Assembly (NCBI GenBank): GCA_002440705.1
Contig: DJVA01000052.1
Coordinates: 1-34,594, forward strand
DNA length: 34,594 nucleotides
Source: Flavobacteriaceae bacterium UBA6268
GTDB lineage: Bacteria; Bacteroidota; Bacteroidia; Flavobacteriales; Flavobacteriaceae
Direction: 5' to 3'
Under the pieces are notes generated by a model. The model saw only the letters and a program-made list of their open reading frames with translations. It was not told the DNA's origin and made no database searches. The translations under genes and the position numbers were made by a program. Below, in pieces: positions 6,011 through 14,044 of the stretch (position 1 is its first letter; each line of letters begins with the position of its first letter).

Positions 6011-8503
6011 ATGCGTAACCTACTATTTGCCTTCCTGCTCTTGTTTTCGGGTATTTTCTGGGGACAACAAAACCGAAACGTCAATGCCTCAGAATCAAAG
6101 ATAACCATTAGTGGAAAAGTGGTGGAAGAAGGTTCCAACCTGCCCCTGGAATACGCCACAGTCGCCTTTTTGGCATCCGATGGAAAGATTGTAGCCGGAG
6201 GCATCACCAAAACCGATGGCACCTATCAAATACAGGTAGATCGTGGGCAATACACCGTACAATTCGAATTTATTTCCTATAAAACCGAACGGCTTACCAA
6301 CCAGCGGTTGTTTAAAGATACCCAGTTGCCCACCGTGGCGCTGCATCTGGATTCGGAAAGTCTGGGCGAAGTGGTAGTACGTGCCGAGACTACCGAAGTT
6401 CAGGTACGTCTGGACAAAAAAATCTACAACATTGGTAAGGACCTCACTACCAGCGGCGCTACGGTAAGCGATGCCCTTAACAACGTTCCCTCAGTAACCG
6501 TGGATGTGGATGGGACCATTGCCCTTCGCGGCAACGAAAACGTGCGCATCCTTATTAATGGAAAACCCTCTGCCATTGCCGGATTTGGCAATACAGATGC
6601 TTTGCGGCAGTTACCCGCTGAAGTCATTGATCGTGTGGAAGTGATTACCTCCCCTTCCGCGCGATATGATGCTGAAGGAACCGCTGGAATTCTAAATATC
6701 ATCCTCAAAAAAGAAAAGACCCTTGGGGTAAATGGGTCGCTCCAAACCAATTTTAGCTACCCCCTGGGAAGTAGTGCCACTACCAATCTTAACTTGCGCA
6801 CGGATAAGTTCAATATTTTTAATACAACGGGCATACAATACAATGAATCGCCTGGACATGCCGATTTCCGCAATACCTATTTAGGGGATTTTGTGGACAA
6901 CCCCTTGGTAATTGAAAAGCGGGAGTATGACCGGGAACGAAAAGGATTCAATACCAATTTGGGCATGGAGTATTTCCTTACGGACAATTCCTCTCTTACA
7001 GCTACCGGATTTTATCGAAATAGCAAGGACGACGACCTTACCACCAACCTCACTAGGGAATTTGACGCTTCGGATTTCTTGGCAGTTTCCAGGAACCGAA
7101 ACGAGAACCAAACCGAAGATGATGAAAATTATCAGGTTTCGTTGAATTATGTAAATGATTTCAATACGCATGGGCATAAGCTCACCGCCGATTTTCAATG
7201 GGAGAAAGGCTCGGAAACCCAAAAATCCCTTATTGAGGAATACAATACTTTTCCCAATTCCGAACTATTGCCATCCGAACGCATTACCCAGGTAGAGGAC
7301 CAAACGGAATACTTGGCACAGGCAGATTACGTACTGCCCATTGGGGAAAATGCGCAATTTGAAGCAGGTTTCCGGGGAAGTTTCCAAAATACGGTAACCG
7401 AGTACCTGCTTCAGGAACAGTTAGTACCCGAAGGTGCTTTTGTGCGCAACGACAGCTTGTCCAATGTATTTGATTACAACGAAAACATCATGGCCGTCTA
7501 CAGTCAGTATGGCAATAAATTCGGGAAGTTTTCTTTCTTGTTGGGCTTGCGCATGGAAAACACCCAACTTAAAGGGGAGGTGACTGCTACGGATGTAAGC
7601 AGTTCCAACAACGACGACTTGAACATCAATTTCGACAAAAACTTTTTGGGGCTTTTCCCAACCGTGAATTTGGTGTACGAGCTTAATGAACAGGAAAACA
7701 TTACGCTGGGCTACAACCGAAGAATCAATAGGCCTCGAAGCTGGTTCATCAACCCTTTTCCTTCGCGGTCCAGTGAAGCCAATGTGTTTCAGGGAAATCC
7801 CGATCTAAACCCAGCCTATGCCAGTGCTTTTGACCTGGGCTATTTGAAACGCTGGAAAAAACTGACATTGACCACTTCAGTCTACTATCAGTACGAGACC
7901 GATGCCTTTGAAAGAATCCAAGAGGATACAGGCGAATTGACGCCCAATGGCATTCCCATTATTAGGACCATCCCCATTAACCTATCTACCAACCAGCGGG
8001 TTGGGTTTGAATTGGGGTTGCTCTTCAACCCTGCGAAATGGCTACGCCTGAATGGCAGTTTTAATTTCTTCCGTTTCAACACCGATGGCACCTTTAACGG
8101 CGTGGATTATGGTACGGAAAGTACCAGTTGGTTTTCCCGGGGCAGTGCCAAAATTACCTTACCTGCCAAAATCGATTGGCAAACCAATGTGTTCTACAGG
8201 GGGCCTTACAGCAATGCCCAAACAGAATCGCAGGGAATCCTTTCAGTGGATTTAGCCTTCAGCAAGGATATTATTGGCGACAATGCAACCTTAGGGTTCA
8301 ATGTGCGCGATTTGTTCAATTCGAGGAAACGGCAATCGCTTACCACTACCGATAATTTTATAAGCGATAGCGAGTTCCAGTGGCGGGAACGGTCGTTCAA
8401 TCTTTCCTTCACCTACCGTTTCAACCAGAAAAAAGAGCGGCAACGCAATCGCCGTGGTGATGGAGAAGGTGGTGACTTTGACGGCGAAGGATTTGAAGGA
8501 TAA
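6011..8503 (+). CDS. TonB-dependent outer membrane receptor (CarboxypepD-reg + beta-barrel)
   Basis: An 830-residue outer membrane protein. Residues 1-18 form a signal peptide (LLFAFLLLFSGIFWGQ). Residues ~30-115 are a carboxypeptidase-like regulatory (CnaB-type) domain (ISGKVVEEGSNLPLEYATV). Residues ~130-235 are the plug (SGATVSDALNNVPSVTVD, then LPAEVIDRVEVITSPSARYD and GTAGILNIILKK). The rest is a barrel of the Bacteroidota 'outer membrane protein beta-barrel' type, with features such as LGYNRRINRPR and NPDLNPAYASAFDLGY. After the last strand (FTYRF) there is a charged Arg then Gly/Asp/Glu-rich tail. Substrate is unknown; there is no SusD partner next to it, so polysaccharide uptake as a SusC is unlikely. 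TerC follows 18 bp downstream. Confidence 0.9.
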   Translation: MRNLLFAFLLLFSGIFWGQQNRNVNASESKITISGKVVEEGSNLPLEYATVAFLASDGKIVAGGITKTDGTYQIQVDRGQYTVQFEFISYKTERLTNQRLFKDTQLPTVALHLDSESLGEVVVRAETTEVQVRLDKKIYNIGKDLTTSGATVSDALNNVPSVTVDVDGTIALRGNENVRILINGKPSAIAGFGNTDALRQLPAEVIDRVEVITSPSARYDAEGTAGILNIILKKEKTLGVNGSLQTNFSYPLGSSATTNLNLRTDKFNIFNTTGIQYNESPGHADFRNTYLGDFVDNPLVIEKREYDRERKGFNTNLGMEYFLTDNSSLTATGFYRNSKDDDLTTNLTREFDASDFLAVSRNRNENQTEDDENYQVSLNYVNDFNTHGHKLTADFQWEKGSETQKSLIEEYNTFPNSELLPSERITQVEDQTEYLAQADYVLPIGENAQFEAGFRGSFQNTVTEYLLQEQLVPEGAFVRNDSLSNVFDYNENIMAVYSQYGNKFGKFSFLLGLRMENTQLKGEVTATDVSSSNNDDLNINFDKNFLGLFPTVNLVYELNEQENITLGYNRRINRPRSWFINPFPSRSSEANVFQGNPDLNPAYASAFDLGYLKRWKKLTLTTSVYYQYETDAFERIQEDTGELTPNGIPIIRTIPINLSTNQRVGFELGLLFNPAKWLRLNGSFNFFRFNTDGTFNGVDYGTESTSWFSRGSAKITLPAKIDWQTNVFYRGPYSNAQTESQGILSVDLAFSKDIIGDNATLGFNVRDLFNSRKRQSLTTTDNFISDSEFQWRERSFNLSFTYRFNQKKERQRNRRGDGEGGDFDGEGFEG

Positions 8504-8521
8504 TTTGCTACCTTAGTCCTT

Positions 8522-9463
8522 ATGGATTCCAGTTATTTGCCATGGGTTATCCTGATTGGCTACGTCTTGCTGTTATTGGCATTGGACTATTTTGTGCTTC
8601 ATAAAAAAGGAGCGGCACCCACTAGTCGCAAGGCCTTTTTTGAAACCGTATTCTTCGTACTAAATGCTTTGCTCTTTTCAGGAATAGTTTACTGGCTGTA
8701 CCAAAAAGGGATGGTTTTGGGTAACGTAACCACAACCCCTACAAAAGCCTGGATCGATTACCTATCTGGGTATTTTATTGAATTAAGCCTAAGCGTGGAC
8801 AACCTTTTTGTGATTGCCGTTATTTTTACGAGCTTTAAAGTGCCCAGTCGCTATCAGCACAAGTTGCTATTTCTTGGAATTTTGGGGGCCCTGGTTTTTA
8901 GGGGACTCTTGATTGGGTTGGGGATTGCCCTTATCAACAAATTTCACCAAATGAGTATCGTATTTGGGCTTTTTCTGTTGTTTACCGCGTTTCGAATGTT
9001 AAAAAAGGAGGCCCAGCACGAAGCACCCCATGAGCCCAAGGGACTGGCAAAATTATTTCGGTTCAGCAAGGCCATGGATGGTGGAAAATTGACAACGCGG
9101 GTAAATGGCAAGCTGGTCTTTACGGCATTATTCGGCGCTCTTTTGACCATCGAGTTTACCGACCTGCTTTTTGCCTTGGACAGTATTCCTGCCATTTTTG
9201 CCGTTACCACCGACCCTTTCGTTGTATTTAGTTCCAATATCTTTGCCATCATGGGATTGCGTTCGTTGTATTTTTTCTTGGCAAACATGCTGGAACGTTT
9301 CCGCTATTTGAAGTACAGTGTGTTCTCGATCCTCATTTTTGTATCCATCAAGTTGATTACGGCATCATGGACGGACATTCCTGAGTGGTTCTCTTTGTTG
9401 TTTATTGCCCTTTCCCTGGCCATGGGTATTTATACTTCCTTGGTCAAACAAAAGGAAGCATAG
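8522..9463 (+). CDS. TerC/Alx family integral membrane protein
   Basis: A 313-residue polytopic protein with about nine helices. Two TerC signatures are present: LSLSVDNLFVIAV (D93) and FTDLLFALDSIPAIFAVT (D220). VFRG (126-129) and LVFTALFGALLTIE lie between them. These acidic residues within membrane helices are thought to bind metal; TerC/Alx proteins export manganese or help load it into secreted enzymes. The length and the N-terminal extra helices fit the Alx-like form. It is 18 bp downstream of the TonB receptor. A TACCTTAG box (8509-8516) lies just before the ATG and may give independent expression. Metal specificity is inference. Confidence 0.88.
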   Translation: MDSSYLPWVILIGYVLLLLALDYFVLHKKGAAPTSRKAFFETVFFVLNALLFSGIVYWLYQKGMVLGNVTTTPTKAWIDYLSGYFIELSLSVDNLFVIAVIFTSFKVPSRYQHKLLFLGILGALVFRGLLIGLGIALINKFHQMSIVFGLFLLFTAFRMLKKEAQHEAPHEPKGLAKLFRFSKAMDGGKLTTRVNGKLVFTALFGALLTIEFTDLLFALDSIPAIFAVTTDPFVVFSSNIFAIMGLRSLYFFLANMLERFRYLKYSVFSILIFVSIKLITASWTDIPEWFSLLFIALSLAMGIYTSLVKQKEA

Positions 9464-9502
9464 CACGGGATGGCTTTACGATCCTTGCAAATGTAAAAAC
9501 CG

Positions 9503-9510
9503 TATCTTTA
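9503..9510 (+). promoter_or_regulatory. -7 box TATCTTTA before the serine hydrolase gene
   Basis: This is a TAnnTTTG-like box with one mismatch, 37 nt before the ATG at 9548, in the 84-bp gap after terC. Confidence 0.3.
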
Positions 9511-9547
9511 TCAGGAAATGTTACCCCTTTCAACAAATTAATCCGTT

Positions 9548-10753
9548 ATGCGCCATCCTTCATTCACCATTGGTTGTTTCGTGGTAGTTTCCTGCCTCTT
9601 TTCCTGCAAGAACCCTTCAACCCATGATGCGGTTCAAGTTGTTTCCTCCAGTGATTTGTTGGACGAAACCCTTCAAAACCTTTATCAAGAGAAACACATC
9701 CCCGGATTTGCCGTTGCCGTTTTTACAAAAGATACGGTACTTTTTGAAAAAGGATTTGGCTTTGCTGATTTGGACGTTAAAAGGCAGTACACCCCCAATA
9801 CCAAGCAAATGTTAGCATCGATTTCAAAAACATTTATTGGCGTGAGCCTTATGAAAAGTGTGGGGGAAGGTAAAATCGATTTGGATGCCCCCATCAACAC
9901 CTACCTTTCTTTTGAAGTGAAGAATCCCTACCACCCCGATATGCCCATCACTGTACGGCAATTGGCCATGCATACCTCGAGCATCAACGATTCGTTGGAG
10001 TACAACCGTAGCTATCTTTTTGAAACCCCGTTGAAAAAAGAAGATTTTGATCCCGCTTGGCACGACCTTATTGCGCGCTATAACGACAACGTAGAGTTGC
10101 CGATGGATGCTTTTCTGAAAAATATCCTTTGGAAACAAGGACCTTGGTACCATGAAGCCAATTTTTACCCCTACGAGCCCGGGGCCTATTATGCCTACAG
10201 CAACCTGGGGGCAAGCCTCTTGGCACAAATTATAGCCAATGTCCAAGCAATGCCGTATGAAGCATACGTTGAAAAGGAAGTTTTTATACCGCTTCAAATG
10301 GGACGAACTACATGGAAGCGCCCTGCCGTTGCAAGTGGAGACATTACTCGGTACTATAAAGAAGATTTAATGCCATTTCCAGGATATACCCTTATTACCG
10401 CTCCAGACGGTGGCATTTACAGTACGGTTTCTGATTTGACGAAGTTCCTTCAGGAAATCATGAAAGGTTATCAAGGAAACGGAACGTTACTGCAACCAAG
10501 CGCGTATGCGACCATGCTGCAGTCCAACTTGGATACGGATTCCTTTCCCGATGCCCTTTGCTGGGATCTTTCCGTTCCCTGCTGTATTGGGCATGCCGGA
10601 AATGATTTTGGAACCTCAACCCTCATGTATTTTGAGCCGAAAACGGGAGTGGGGCGCATCCTGTTTGCCAATGTTTCCTTGGATAGCGAACCTCAAGAAG
10701 CCGAATTCTATGACATCTTCAATGCCTTATTTGAATTTGACCTGAGGCCCTAA
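9548..10753 (+). CDS. Beta-lactamase-fold serine hydrolase, predicted lipoprotein
   Basis: A 401-residue protein of the class C beta-lactamase/DD-peptidase superfamily. All three active-site motifs are visible: SISK (S91, K94), YSN (217-219) and HAG (349-351), where HxG replaces the usual KTG, as in many esterase-like members. The N-terminus has a short hydrophobic segment ending in LFSC (C20), a lipobox, so the mature enzyme is probably tethered to the periplasmic or outer face of a membrane. Substrates in this family range from D-amino peptides to esters and cannot be told from sequence. A bidirectional terminator begins 6 nt after its stop. Confidence 0.88.
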   Translation: MRHPSFTIGCFVVVSCLFSCKNPSTHDAVQVVSSSDLLDETLQNLYQEKHIPGFAVAVFTKDTVLFEKGFGFADLDVKRQYTPNTKQMLASISKTFIGVSLMKSVGEGKIDLDAPINTYLSFEVKNPYHPDMPITVRQLAMHTSSINDSLEYNRSYLFETPLKKEDFDPAWHDLIARYNDNVELPMDAFLKNILWKQGPWYHEANFYPYEPGAYYAYSNLGASLLAQIIANVQAMPYEAYVEKEVFIPLQMGRTTWKRPAVASGDITRYYKEDLMPFPGYTLITAPDGGIYSTVSDLTKFLQEIMKGYQGNGTLLQPSAYATMLQSNLDTDSFPDALCWDLSVPCCIGHAGNDFGTSTLMYFEPKTGVGRILFANVSLDSEPQEAEFYDIFNALFEFDLRP

Positions 10754-10758
10754 ATAGA

Positions 10759-10781
10759 AAAACCCGGACAGACCGGGTTTT
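10759..10781. terminator. Bidirectional rho-independent terminator
   Basis: AAAACCCGG (10759-10767) pairs with CCGGGTTTT (10773-10781) around a 5-nt loop. T-runs are available on both strands. It serves the serine hydrolase from the left and the 56-aa membrane protein gene from the right. Confidence 0.85.
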
Positions 10782-10808
10782 CATCGTATTTGGGATGTTA
10801 CGGATGAA

Positions 10809-10979
10809 TTATCCTTCCAATTCTTTTTTACGGGCTTCCCGTTTCAATTTCATATTTTCGATCAAGGCACCTGTAATCCAATACGGAATAAAACTTACCA
10901 AGAAAATCATCAACCAGAAACCAATGGTGAGGATGGTTAAAAATGCTAAAAATCCGAGGTATTGATCAAACTCAAACAT
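10809..10979 (-). CDS. Small one-TM protein (56 aa)
   Basis: This minus-strand frame starts MFEFDQYLGFLAFLTILT and ends in a charged tail (MKLKREARKKELEG). Residues ~10-40 are strongly hydrophobic, giving one or two close membrane helices, followed by a basic cytoplasmic end. It is supported as a gene by a perfect TATATTTG -7 box 19 nt upstream, a strong terminator 27 nt downstream, and a coding-like composition. Family not recognised. It is isolated between two convergent or divergent neighbours (serine hydrolase and fumC), so context gives no function. Confidence 0.65.
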   Translation of the reverse strand: MFEFDQYLGFLAFLTILTIGFWLMIFLVSFIPYWITGALIENMKLKREARKKELEG

Positions 10980-10998
10980 AATACATACTTTGGTTGTG

Positions 10999-11006
10999 CA
11001 AATATA
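10999..11006 (-). promoter_or_regulatory. -7 box TATATTTG for the 56-aa gene
   Basis: A perfect TAnnTTTG match on the minus strand, with 19 nt between it and the ATG at 10979. It is the main support that the small downstream frame is expressed. Confidence 0.5.
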
Positions 11007-11118
11007 GTAGGAAAAATTGAAAAAAGCTACTGCATCCTCCTAGTTTTCCACAAAGGAATTAACAGGTTTCCTTGGTAAACTTCAAGAGGTTGGTCTTCCA
11101 ATTTTAGGGGATAACCCG

Positions 11119-11126
11119 TACCTTTG
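11119..11126 (+). promoter_or_regulatory. -7 box TACCTTTG for fumC
   Basis: A perfect TAnnTTTG match with 19 nt before the fumC ATG at 11146. Confidence 0.5.
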
Positions 11127-11145
11127 TAGTCTAAAATATTCCGCT

Positions 11146-12540
11146 ATGGATTACCGAATCGAAAAAGACACCATGGGTGAAGTACAAGTGCCTGCCCATG
11201 TGCTATGGGGTGCACAGACTGAACGTTCCCGCAACAATTTCAAAATTGGTCAACCCGCTTCCATGCCGTTGGAAATTATTTACGGATTTGCCTATCTCAA
11301 AAAAGCTGCCGCATATACCAACCACGATTTGGGTGTTTTGAGCAAAGAGAAGCGCGATTTGATTGCCACTGTCTGTGATGAAATCCTGGAAGGGAAGCAT
11401 GATGGCCAATTCCCCTTGGTTATCTGGCAAACGGGAAGTGGTACCCAAAGCAACATGAACGTAAACGAGGTCATTGCCAATCGTGCACACCAATTGGCGG
11501 GCAAAACCATTGGGGAAGGTGAAAAAACCCTGCAGCCCAATGACGATGTCAACAAGTCGCAATCGTCCAACGATACCTTCCCTACCGGAATGCACATTGC
11601 AGCCTATAAAAAAATTGTGGAAGTAACTTTGCCAGGAGTAACACAGTTATTCCAGACTTTGCAGCAAAAAGCGGAAGATTTTAAAAAAGTAGTCAAAATT
11701 GGGCGGACTCACCTTATGGACGCCACTCCCCTAACCTTGGGGCAAGAATTTAGCGGATATGCCTCCCAACTTGAACACGGATTAAAAGCGTTAAAAAATA
11801 CATTGCCACATCTTAGTGAACTGGCGTTGGGCGGAACGGCAGTAGGTACCGGCATCAATACCCCGGATGGCTATTCGAAAAAAGTAGCCGAGTACATTGC
11901 CCAATTTACCGGTCATCCTTTTGTATCGGCCAAAAATAAATTTGAAGCTTTGGCAGCACACGATGCTTTGGTAGAATCGCACGGGGCCTTAAAACAACTG
12001 GCCGTTTCCCTTAATAAAATTGCAAACGACATCCGCATGTTGGCCAGCGGTCCCCGAAGCGGTATTGGAGAAATTCTGATTCCTGCCAATGAGCCCGGTT
12101 CCTCCATCATGCCCGGAAAGGTAAATCCTACACAATGCGAAGCCTTAACAATGGTTTGTGCCCAAGTAATAGGCAACGACGTTGCTTTGAGTGTTGGGGG
12201 CATGCAGGGACACTACGAACTGAACGTCTTTAAGCCTGTCATGGCAGCCAATGTATTGCAATCGGCTGAATTGTTGGGCGATGCCTGTGTAAGCTTCGAC
12301 ATTCATTGTGCAACGGGCATTGAGCCCAATTATCCGGTAATTGAAAAATTGCTCCACAATTCCCTGATGCTCGTAACGGCCCTTAACACAAAAATTGGGT
12401 ATTACAAAGCTGCTGAAATAGCCAATACAGCCCATAAAAATGGGACCACCTTGAAAGAGGAAGCCGTCAATCTTGGATACCTAACGGCCGAAGAATTTGA
12501 CGCCTGGGTGCGACCCGAAGATATGGTGGGGGATCTATAA
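11146..12540 (+). CDS. fumC: Class II fumarate hydratase
   Basis: A 464-residue enzyme that interconverts fumarate and L-malate in the TCA cycle, in the cytoplasm as a homotetramer. The superfamily signature GSSIMPGKVNP (about residues 317-327) holds the catalytic Ser loop. The other conserved blocks are GSGTQSNMNVNEVIANRA (about 101-118), SSNDTFPT, and GRTHLMDATPLTLGQEF, which carries the general active-site His. Length and full collinearity fit class II FumC rather than aspartase, argininosuccinate lyase or adenylosuccinate lyase. It has its own -7 box and a strong terminator just after the stop, so it is a single-gene transcript. Confidence 0.96.
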   Translation: MDYRIEKDTMGEVQVPAHVLWGAQTERSRNNFKIGQPASMPLEIIYGFAYLKKAAAYTNHDLGVLSKEKRDLIATVCDEILEGKHDGQFPLVIWQTGSGTQSNMNVNEVIANRAHQLAGKTIGEGEKTLQPNDDVNKSQSSNDTFPTGMHIAAYKKIVEVTLPGVTQLFQTLQQKAEDFKKVVKIGRTHLMDATPLTLGQEFSGYASQLEHGLKALKNTLPHLSELALGGTAVGTGINTPDGYSKKVAEYIAQFTGHPFVSAKNKFEALAAHDALVESHGALKQLAVSLNKIANDIRMLASGPRSGIGEILIPANEPGSSIMPGKVNPTQCEALTMVCAQVIGNDVALSVGGMQGHYELNVFKPVMAANVLQSAELLGDACVSFDIHCATGIEPNYPVIEKLLHNSLMLVTALNTKIGYYKAAEIANTAHKNGTTLKEEAVNLGYLTAEEFDAWVRPEDMVGDL

Positions 12541-12557
12541 CCCCTATTTGCGAATGC

Positions 12558-12586
12558 AAAAAAAGCGGCCATCGGCCGCTTTTTTT
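12558..12586 (+). terminator. Rho-independent terminator after fumC
   Basis: AGCGGCC (12564-12570) pairs with GGCCGCT (12574-12580) around a 3-nt loop, flanked by an A-run and a T-run that extend the stem. It lies 18 nt after the fumC stop. Confidence 0.9.
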
Positions 12587-12677
12587 ATTTGAATAATATC
12601 GTTAAAATGCAAAAAAAATAGATTAAATGTAATTTTTATGTATATTGGTCTACCCAAATTTGTTAAACCTACTATGT

Positions 12678-13982
12678 ATGAGGCTAGTTTTATTATTTCT
12701 CGCACTCACTCTTTGTACCTCGGTACAGGCCAAAAAAAAGACCTATATGGTCGAGATAAATACCAAGGGAGTTGCGCTGAAAAGTATTGAAAAATCAATA
12801 CTTTCCGAACAAACTGGAGTAGAATTCAATGGCCCGAACTCCATGATGAATCCTTCCCTGTACATGACCCCCGTAGATGGAACATTTTACTTTGACAACA
12901 ATTTTTTGTTTTTTGACCATTTTTACAATGGTTCAGAATTTTCCTACAAAAATAACGGAGGCAGTACAAGCACGTTTTTGTTAAATTATGAAGATGCTTC
13001 GACCATTCGGGAAAAAGCTTCTACCGACAGCTCTACCCTTTTTCGGCAGGGAATGTTTTATGGTTTTACCATCATGCTGGTGTTATTAAACCTAGCCTGC
13101 TTTTTTCTCTTTGATGAAAAGCCGTATTTACTCTTTGCACTAAGTTTGGCTGCAGCCTCTCTTTTGTTTTTCTTCAGTGACGGACTTTTTACCCTTATGA
13201 ATTTTGAGCTTACGCACATCCTTTCGGTTCAGGTTTCATTGCTTTTTGTTACTGTACTGATGCAAGCCTTTTTTGCCAATCGCTTTTTGAACCTTGAGGA
13301 GTTTGCTCCAAAAATAAAATGGCTGGTTGTTGCGTTGATGAGTTTTGCCGGAATTGCGACCGTCTTCAATTGGATTACCCAAAACGATGTGTTTGCCCAT
13401 TTAGCGAATACTTCGCTCTTTGCAGTGCTGGTGGGTTACTTTTTTACGGGGATTACTTTGTTCAGTAAGAAAAACTACGCAAAGTTTTATGTCATCGGAT
13501 CCTTTATCCCATTATTGTTTTCCATCGATTTCTTTGTATTGAATCCTTTGGGCATCGAGTTTTTAGCTACACAAACCACTCATATCAAAGCGGCTGCAAT
13601 TGCTGAAATGCTGATCCTAACCTATGCCATTATGTATCGCATGCAAGCCATTAAGGAAGAACATGCGCTTCGACAAGCTGAAATGCGCATTTTTCTGAAA
13701 CGTCAGGAAGTGTTGAGCACACGTCAAAAAACCGAAAAATTGGTAGAAGATGTGTACTTGGAAAACTTGATCATGCATTATGATTTGGATGGACTGGAAA
13801 TAAAACTGCTTCAGTACATTTCCGAAGGAAAGGACAATGCAAAAATTGCCCGTAAGCTAAAGGTTTCTGAAAATGATGTGGAAGAGCTTACAAAAGAGTT
13901 ATATGACAAGCTGGAAATTAGTGAGCAAATCCAGCAGGATTATCGCATGGTAGATCAACAACCGGATTATATCTACAATTAA
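12678..13982 (+). CDS. 7TM (DISM-type) receptor with C-terminal LuxR-like HTH
   Basis: A 434-residue protein. Residues 1-18 are a signal peptide (LVLLFLALTLCTSVQA). Residues ~19-118 are a short periplasmic domain. From FRQGMFYGFTIMLVLLNL (about 120) to MYRMQ (about 320) there are seven hydrophobic helices of the 7TMR-DISM type. Residues ~320-370 are charged and coiled-coil-like. Residues ~372-415 (GLEIKLLQYISEGKDNAKIA, then RKLKVSENDVEELTKELY) match the LuxR/GerE helix-turn-helix. This would be a one-component, membrane-tethered sensor that binds DNA from the membrane. ATG 12678 is chosen because it opens the signal peptide; an in-frame TTG at 12645 precedes it. The periplasmic domain is short for the family. 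Ligand and targets are unknown. Confidence 0.8.
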   Translation: MRLVLLFLALTLCTSVQAKKKTYMVEINTKGVALKSIEKSILSEQTGVEFNGPNSMMNPSLYMTPVDGTFYFDNNFLFFDHFYNGSEFSYKNNGGSTSTFLLNYEDASTIREKASTDSSTLFRQGMFYGFTIMLVLLNLACFFLFDEKPYLLFALSLAAASLLFFFSDGLFTLMNFELTHILSVQVSLLFVTVLMQAFFANRFLNLEEFAPKIKWLVVALMSFAGIATVFNWITQNDVFAHLANTSLFAVLVGYFFTGITLFSKKNYAKFYVIGSFIPLLFSIDFFVLNPLGIEFLATQTTHIKAAAIAEMLILTYAIMYRMQAIKEEHALRQAEMRIFLKRQEVLSTRQKTEKLVEDVYLENLIMHYDLDGLEIKLLQYISEGKDNAKIARKLKVSENDVEELTKELYDKLEISEQIQQDYRMVDQQPDYIYN

Positions 13983-14014
13983 AGTTTTTTTTCGTTAATG
14001 AATTTAGGTTAATT

Positions 14015-14044
14015 GGGGTGAATATAGATTCACCCCTTTTTTTT
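14015..14044 (+). terminator. Rho-independent terminator after the 7TM-HTH gene
   Basis: GGGGTGAAT (14015-14023) pairs with ATTCACCCC (14028-14036) around a 4-nt loop, followed by eight Ts. The right arm overlaps the last codons and the TGA stop (14030-14032) of the convergent ccsBA gene, whose terminal Lys and Gly codons supply the T-run. Confidence 0.88.

Noticed and set aside
6011..8503. A SusC/SusD polysaccharide utilisation locus
   Set aside because: There is a TonB receptor, but no SusD gene, glycoside hydrolases or HTCS regulator next to it.
9548..10753. Antibiotic-resistance beta-lactamase
   Set aside because: The third motif is HAG rather than KTG, and the family is broad (esterases, D-aminopeptidases). 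Resistance cannot be claimed.
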